The notes under the pieces are model-generated. The model was not told where the DNA came from and made no database searches. It saw only the letters and a list, made by a program, of their open reading frames with translations. Positions 4,664 through 9,657 of a DNA stretch of 9,657 nt are shown one piece after another (position 1 is the first letter of the stretch; every line of letters starts with the position of its first letter). This stretch comes from Wenzhouxiangella sp. GTDB lineage: Bacteria > Pseudomonadota > Gammaproteobacteria > Xanthomonadales > Wenzhouxiangellaceae. Location of the stretch: contig SKKV01000090.1 in assembly GCA_007123575.1 (NCBI GenBank), forward strand, positions 1-9,657, in the 5' to 3' direction. Position numbers and translations under genes: made by a program.

Positions 4664-4681
4664 GCCGGATCGGGGTCCGGC
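4664..4681 (+). promoter_or_regulatory. G-loop hairpin in the leader of the glutamate dehydrogenase gene
   Basis: GCCGGA (4664-4669) and TCCGGC (4676-4681) form a perfect 6-bp stem with loop TCGGGG. It sits directly before the AAAGG ribosome site (4682-4686). A second GGGG lies at 4656-4659. There is no U-tract, so this looks like a translational rather than a termination element. Confidence 0.5.
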
Positions 4682-4694
4682 AAAGGTCAGGGTC

Positions 4695-7600
4695 ATGAGT
4701 ACATCCGAGGAGAAACCGGGCGCTCGCCATTTGCAGGCAGTGGCCGACAAGATTCGCGAAAGTAACGGTAACGAGCAAGCCATCAAGTTCAGCCGCCAGC
4801 TGCTGCGACGGGTGCCCGCCGCAGAGCTTGATGCCGTCGATCCGGCCGAACACGCCGCACTGGCCAGGGACTTTTACCAGTTTTCCCGTCAGCGCATGCC
4901 CGGCGAAGTCAAGCTCAGAATTTTCAACCCGGATGCAGAGCGACACGGCTGGTCCAGCACCCATTCCGTCATCGAGATCATCAACGATGATATGCCGTTC
5001 CTGGTCGATTCCGTCGTCCTGGCCTTGTCCGAGCTGGGCCTGTCGGCGCATCTGATCATCCACCCGGTCATGCGCATGCGCCGAGATCCGGGCGGACATT
5101 TGCTGGAGGTCTGCGAGGGCGAGGGCTCCGATGAGCTGCCCGAATCGCTGATGCATGTTCAGATCGACCGCCAGACCTATCCGGAAAGCCTTGCCAAAAT
5201 TGAGTCCAGGATTCTGGCTGGCCTGAAAGATGTTCGGCGTGCGGTGGAAGACTGGCGACCCATGCTGGACAAGGTTCGATCCATTGCCGAGGAACTGCCG
5301 GCCACGCACGCTGCCATGGGTGAACAGGCGATCAGCGAATCCCGTGACTTCTTCCAATGGCTGGCCAGCGATCACTTCACGTTTCTGGGATACCGGGAGT
5401 ACGTGATCGAAGAAGAGGAAGATGGCCGGGCCCTGAAGCCGTTGCCAGACAGTGGGCTGGGCATCATGCACCCGGAGCATCGGCCAGCTCCGGTTCGGAA
5501 GTTGAAGGACCTTAATCGTGGTGGCACAACGCCCACCATTAATGAGCCCATCATCATCACCAAGACCAATGGCCTGTCTACCGTGCATCGCGGCGGTTAC
5601 ATGGACTATATCTCGGTGCTGTATTTCAACGAGGCCGGACGCGTCACCGGGGAAAAACGCCTGATTGGCCTGTTTACTTCCAATGCCTATATTCGTCGCT
5701 GCCAGGACACACCACTGGTGCGGCGCAAGGTGGATGAGGTGATTTCCAATTCCGGGCTGCGGCCGGGCTCCCATGCGGGCAAGGCCTTGACCCATATTCT
5801 GGAGACCCTGCCGCGCGATGAATTGTTTCAGGCTTCAAGCGACGAATTATTGGAACTGGGTTTCGGCATTCTCGACCTGCAGGAGCGCAGTCAGACCCGC
5901 CTGTTCGTGCGGCGGGAGCGCTTTGGTAGATTCTTTTCCTGCCTGGTGTTCATTCCCCGCGACCGCTTCAATACCGAAAATCGCGAGCGTATCCAGGCGA
6001 TATTGAAACGGGCCTTGAAGGGCGAGCGTCTCGATTTCGCCGTCCAGGTCGGAGAGTCCAAGCTGGCGCGAGTTCACATGATCGTGCGCACGCGCGGAAG
6101 CGAGGCAGTGGAGTTCGACATTGCCGATATCGAGAACCGGATCAAGCAGGCCATTCGGTCCTGGAACGACGAGTTGACCGAGATCTTGATTCGAGAGCAC
6201 GGTGAGGAACAGGGCCTGGAGCTGGATAGGCGCTTCGGCAAGGCCTTTCCGGCCTCCTACACCGAGGAGGTATCGCCCAGTGTCGCCAGCTATGACGTGG
6301 TCAACGTATCCAAGCTGCGCGATTTCGACGATTTGCGGATGAGCCTGTACAAGCCCCGTCAGAAGGGGCAGGGCATGGCGCGCTTCAAGCTGTTCAAGCA
6401 CGATGCGCCCATTCTGCTCAGCGACGTGCTGCCGATGCTGGAGAATCTCGGTATGCGGATTGTCTCTGAGCGTCCCTATGAGCTCAAGCTGGCCGATGGT
6501 CATCGAATCTGGATTCAGGATTTCGACATGCGCTTGCCGGACGGCCAGGACCTGCGCCTGGAGCTCATTCGAGACAAGTTTCAGGCGGCCTTCGAGCAAA
6601 CCTGGCGCGGTCGCAACGAAAACGACGGCTTCAATCGCCTGGTCCTGCGTGCCAATCTTGACTGGCGCCAAGTGGCGATGCTCAGAGCCTGTTGCAAGTA
6701 CCTGCTGCAGACGGGCATTCCGTTTTCGCAGTCCTACATGGAACAAACACTTTCGGCCTCGCCGTTGGTGGCCAGGCTGCTGGTCGAGTTCTTCGAAGCC
6801 CGCTTTGACCCGGCGCGAGAAGAGGCCGGCAAGGCCCAGCGAACGGCCGCGCGCAAGGCCCTGGAGAGCCAGTGCCGCGAGCTGGCCGCAGGCTACAGCG
6901 ACGAAGTTCTGGGCGAACTGCTGGATGAAACCTACAAGCAGCGCGAGAAGCCGCCGAGCGAGGTTGACATCATGGTCATTCGCCGGGCCATTCTGCGTGC
7001 CATCGACAGCGTCAGCTCGGCCGACCAGGATCGAATCCTCAGGGCCTTCTATGACCTGATTCGCGCCATGCTGCGAACCAATGTCTACCAGCAGAATGAT
7101 CGCGGCGAGTTCCGCGAGTATCTGAGCTTCAAGCTGGACTCGTCTGTGGTGCCGGATCTGCCGCCGCCGCGACCGTTTCGCGAAATTTTCGTTTATTCGC
7201 CGCGCGTCGAGGGTATCCACCTGCGCGGCGGGCGCGTCGCTCGGGGGGGTCTGCGCTGGTCGGATCGGCGCGAGGATTTCCGGACCGAGGTGCTCGGCCT
7301 GATGCGTGCCCAAAGCGTGAAAAACACCATGATCGTGCCGGTGGGTGCCAAGGGCGGGTTCGTGGTCAAGCAAGCGCCGGACGATGCCAGCCGCGACAAG
7401 CTGATGGCCGAAGTGGTCTATTGCTACCGTAGCTTCATTAGCGGCCTGCTGGACATTACTGACAATCTCGACGGCGAGACCGTCATTCCGCCGCGCCAGG
7501 TCATGCGCCGGGACGACGAGGACGACCCCTACCTGGTCGTGGCTGCCGACAAGGGCACGGCGACTTTCTCCGATATCGCCAACGCCATCTCCAGCGAATA

Positions 7601-9644
7601 CGGGTTCTGGCTGGACGATGCCTTCGCCTCGGGCGGCTCGAACGGCTACGACCACAAGAAAATGGGGATCACCGCCAAGGGCGCCTGGGAGTCGGTCAAG
7701 CGTCATTTCCGCGAGCTCGGCCTGGATACCCAGAGCGAAGACTTCAGCGTTGTAGGAATTGGCGACATGGCCGGCGACGTGTTCGGCAATGGCATGCTGC
7801 TGTCAGAGCACATCCGCCTGAAGGCGGCCTTCAACCACATGCATATCTTCCTTGATCCCGAGCCAGACGCAGCCCGCAGCTTCACCGAGCGCAAGCGCCT
7901 GTTCGAACTGCCGCGCTCGACCTGGGCCGACTACGATGAGTCGCTGATCTCTGCTGGTGGTGGCATCTATTCTCGCCAGGCCAAGTCCATTCCGCTTTCG
8001 CCGCAGGTCAAGGAATGGCTGGGTCTGGAAGTGGATAGCCTGGCGCCGCATGAGCTGATCCGAGAGCTGCTCAAGGCGCCCGTGGACCTGCTCTGGAACG
8101 GCGGCATCGGTACCTATGTCAAGGGTCGCTCGGAAAGCAATTCCGATGTCGGTGACCTGGCCAACAACCTGGTTCGGGTCAATGGTGGTGATCTACGCTG
8201 CCGGGTGATCGGCGAGGGCGGCAACCTGGGGCTGACTCAGCTCGGCCGAATCGAGTTCGCTCTCAACGGTGGTCGACTGAATACCGATTTCATTGACAAC
8301 TCGGCTGGCGTCGACTGTTCCGACCACGAGGTCAACATCAAGATCCTGCTCAACCTGGCCGTCGAGCGCGGCCAGCTTCACCATGACGGACGCAATCAGT
8401 TGCTCAAGGAAATGACTGGCGAGGTCTCCGCGCTGGTGCTGCGCAGCAACTACCTGCAAACCCAGGCCCTGAGCATGATGGAAAACCTGACCAGTGCCAG
8501 GTTGGGTTCGGAAGCGCATTTCATCGCCATGCTCGAACGCCAGGGTGTCATCGATCGCGATCTGGAACAGCTGCCGGACGAGGAGGCACTGCGCGAGCGC
8601 GTGGCGCGAGGTCACGGACTGACCCGTCCGGAGCTCTCACTGCTTTTGTCGTACGCAAAGATCACGCTGTACAAGGAACTGCTGGATTCCGACGTTCCGG
8701 AGGACCCGTACCTGTCACGCGAGCTGGAAGACTATTTCCCGAAGCCGCTGCGTGAGCGCTACAGCGACCTGATGAAAGAACATCGTCTGTGGCGAGAAAT
8801 CATTGCCACCAAGGTGACCAACTCCATCGTCAACCGCATGGGCGCCCATTTTTCGATGCGTATTCGCGAAGATACCGGGGCCGATTCGGCGACAGTGGCC
8901 AAGGCCTATACCGTCGCTCGAGAAATCTTCAAGGCGCGCGAGTTCTGGGGTGAGGTCGAGGCGCTGGACAATCGTGTTGCTGCCACGCGCCAGACCGAAG
9001 CAGTGCTGGAGATGTGGAACTTGCTGCGCCAGATGACCCGACGCCTGATTGCGCTGCCGGGCGGCTATGGCATCGACATATCGAGCAAGGTTCAACGTTT
9101 TCTCCCGGGTATCGAGGCGTATGCGGGCTGCCTGCAGTCGGTGCTGGGCGAAGAGCTTGGCGAGCGCATGCGCGAGCGCAGCGCGGAGTTGATCGAGGCC
9201 GGTTTCCCCGAGTCACTGGCCGTGCGCACCGCCAGCCTGCGCTACATGCACTCGGCGCTGGATATTGTCGATGAAGCCAGCAACCACGATCTGGCGGTAG
9301 AGCAGGTGGCGCGGATCTACTTCGATCTGCTCGATCGTCTGTGCTTGAAGTGGCTGCGCGCCCAGGTCGAGAGCCTGCCGGTGGAGCGGCAGTGGCACGC
9401 CCATGCCCGTGGCAACCTGCGCGACGAGCTGTTCAGCTATCACCGTCAGCTCACCCGTCGGGTGTTGAACGAGGCGGGGGATGCCAAGGATCCGGTGTCG
9501 ACCTGGTTTGATCGCTATCAGACTGAATCCGAACGGGTTTCGATGATGCTGGAGGAGATGCGCAACACCAGCGCGGCCGATTATCCGTCGATGCAGGTGG
9601 CGATCAAGGGCCTGGGCCAGTTGCTCAACGCCACGGCCGCGTGA
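4695..9644 (+). CDS. gdhB: NAD-specific glutamate dehydrogenase, large (180-kDa class)
   Basis: A 1649-residue cytosolic enzyme that deaminates glutamate to 2-oxoglutarate and ammonia with NAD+, mainly in amino-acid catabolism. The length fits the 180-kDa class first known from Streptomyces and Pseudomonas aeruginosa (GdhB, about 1620 residues). The N-terminal ~500 residues hold ACT-like regulatory modules, with the marker INDDMPFLVDS at 96-106. The catalytic core carries RGGLRWSDR (850-858), VPVGAKGGF with Lys886, GDMAGDVFGNGML (about 1023-1035), WNGGIGTYVKGRSESNSDVGD (near 1135) and GEGGNLGLTQLGRIEFALNGG (from 1173). The helical C-terminal ~350 residues are typical of the class. ATG 4695 has AAAGG at 4682-4686 with an 8-nt spacer. 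Known relatives are allosterically controlled by amino acids; the ACT modules suggest the same here. It may share transcripts with the acyl-CoA dehydrogenase 60 bp upstream, past two hairpins. The frame is intact, TGA at 9642-9644. The symbol is by analogy to Pseudomonas. Confidence 0.96.
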   Translation: MSTSEEKPGARHLQAVADKIRESNGNEQAIKFSRQLLRRVPAAELDAVDPAEHAALARDFYQFSRQRMPGEVKLRIFNPDAERHGWSSTHSVIEIINDDMPFLVDSVVLALSELGLSAHLIIHPVMRMRRDPGGHLLEVCEGEGSDELPESLMHVQIDRQTYPESLAKIESRILAGLKDVRRAVEDWRPMLDKVRSIAEELPATHAAMGEQAISESRDFFQWLASDHFTFLGYREYVIEEEEDGRALKPLPDSGLGIMHPEHRPAPVRKLKDLNRGGTTPTINEPIIITKTNGLSTVHRGGYMDYISVLYFNEAGRVTGEKRLIGLFTSNAYIRRCQDTPLVRRKVDEVISNSGLRPGSHAGKALTHILETLPRDELFQASSDELLELGFGILDLQERSQTRLFVRRERFGRFFSCLVFIPRDRFNTENRERIQAILKRALKGERLDFAVQVGESKLARVHMIVRTRGSEAVEFDIADIENRIKQAIRSWNDELTEILIREHGEEQGLELDRRFGKAFPASYTEEVSPSVASYDVVNVSKLRDFDDLRMSLYKPRQKGQGMARFKLFKHDAPILLSDVLPMLENLGMRIVSERPYELKLADGHRIWIQDFDMRLPDGQDLRLELIRDKFQAAFEQTWRGRNENDGFNRLVLRANLDWRQVAMLRACCKYLLQTGIPFSQSYMEQTLSASPLVARLLVEFFEARFDPAREEAGKAQRTAARKALESQCRELAAGYSDEVLGELLDETYKQREKPPSEVDIMVIRRAILRAIDSVSSADQDRILRAFYDLIRAMLRTNVYQQNDRGEFREYLSFKLDSSVVPDLPPPRPFREIFVYSPRVEGIHLRGGRVARGGLRWSDRREDFRTEVLGLMRAQSVKNTMIVPVGAKGGFVVKQAPDDASRDKLMAEVVYCYRSFISGLLDITDNLDGETVIPPRQVMRRDDEDDPYLVVAADKGTATFSDIANAISSEYGFWLDDAFASGGSNGYDHKKMGITAKGAWESVKRHFRELGLDTQSEDFSVVGIGDMAGDVFGNGMLLSEHIRLKAAFNHMHIFLDPEPDAARSFTERKRLFELPRSTWADYDESLISAGGGIYSRQAKSIPLSPQVKEWLGLEVDSLAPHELIRELLKAPVDLLWNGGIGTYVKGRSESNSDVGDLANNLVRVNGGDLRCRVIGEGGNLGLTQLGRIEFALNGGRLNTDFIDNSAGVDCSDHEVNIKILLNLAVERGQLHHDGRNQLLKEMTGEVSALVLRSNYLQTQALSMMENLTSARLGSEAHFIAMLERQGVIDRDLEQLPDEEALRERVARGHGLTRPELSLLLSYAKITLYKELLDSDVPEDPYLSRELEDYFPKPLRERYSDLMKEHRLWREIIATKVTNSIVNRMGAHFSMRIREDTGADSATVAKAYTVAREIFKAREFWGEVEALDNRVAATRQTEAVLEMWNLLRQMTRRLIALPGGYGIDISSKVQRFLPGIEAYAGCLQSVLGEELGERMRERSAELIEAGFPESLAVRTASLRYMHSALDIVDEASNHDLAVEQVARIYFDLLDRLCLKWLRAQVESLPVERQWHAHARGNLRDELFSYHRQLTRRVLNEAGDAKDPVSTWFDRYQTESERVSMMLEEMRNTSAADYPSMQVAIKGLGQLLNATAA

Positions 9645-9657
9645 GCAGGCAGCATGC

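Noticed and set aside
3483..5795. Very long minus-strand frame (770 codons) opposite the acyl-CoA dehydrogenase and glutamate dehydrogenase
   Set aside because: Antisense shadow of GC-rich coding DNA; no recognisable domain and both sense genes are well supported.
7242..7248. Run of seven G in the glutamate dehydrogenase gene as a frameshift or phase-variable site
   Set aside because: The frame is intact and the encoded RGGLRWSDR motif is conserved in the family.
5847..7706. 619-codon minus-strand frame opposite the glutamate dehydrogenase
   Set aside because: Same antisense codon-bias effect; the residue pattern mirrors the sense gene.
9645..9657. ATG at 9654 as the start of a next gene
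   Set aside because: Only four bases remain in the window and there is no clear ribosome site.

Overview
The window looks like a chromosomal segment of a fairly GC-rich gammaproteobacterium, perhaps near Xanthomonadales or Chromatiales. This rests on the pairing of a Dcp-type M3 peptidase with a 180-kDa-class NAD-glutamate dehydrogenase, plus codon usage and E. coli-like sigma70 promoters; it is an inference, not a placement. Most of the window is ordinary core metabolism. The accessory interest is concentrated between about 2.5 and 3.4 kb.

Layout. (1) 1-949: 3' half of a Dcp-like zinc peptidase (+), with a strong intrinsic terminator at 998-1026. (2) 974-1711: small membrane methyltransferase of the ICMT/PEMT-like type (+); its annotated 5' end contains that terminator. 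(3) 1712-1801: G-rich tract with direct and inverted copies of an 11-mer, which also encodes the tail of the next gene. (4) 1754-2512: SRAP-domain abasic-site DNA-protein crosslinking protein (-), its start only 35 bp from (5) tRNA-Leu(UAG) at 2548-2633 (+). (6) 2634-2975: no protein gene, several hairpins and a detached copy of the 3' end of a tRNA-Leu. (7) tRNA-Leu(CAG) at 2976-3062 (-) with a near-consensus promoter. (8) 3141-3256 (-): a candidate small RNA gene with a sigma70 promoter, two hairpins carrying the same UUCCCCCCUU loop, and a strong terminator. (9) A dyad at 3304-3327 in the divergent region between the sRNA and (10) an acyl-CoA dehydrogenase at 3471-4634 (+). (11) 4695-9644: NAD-specific glutamate dehydrogenase of 1649 residues (+).

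The acyl-CoA dehydrogenase and glutamate dehydrogenase could be read as one catabolic unit (acyl-CoA/branched-chain oxidation and glutamate deamination), separated by 60 bp containing two hairpins. The main discovery candidate is the sRNA. Its identical C-rich loops resemble the design of G-rich-target regulators such as Xanthomonas sX13. Its nearest neighbours carry G-rich ribosome-binding-site or leader sequences that could be targets. No transcript or homology evidence was available, so its existence is inferred from DNA architecture alone.
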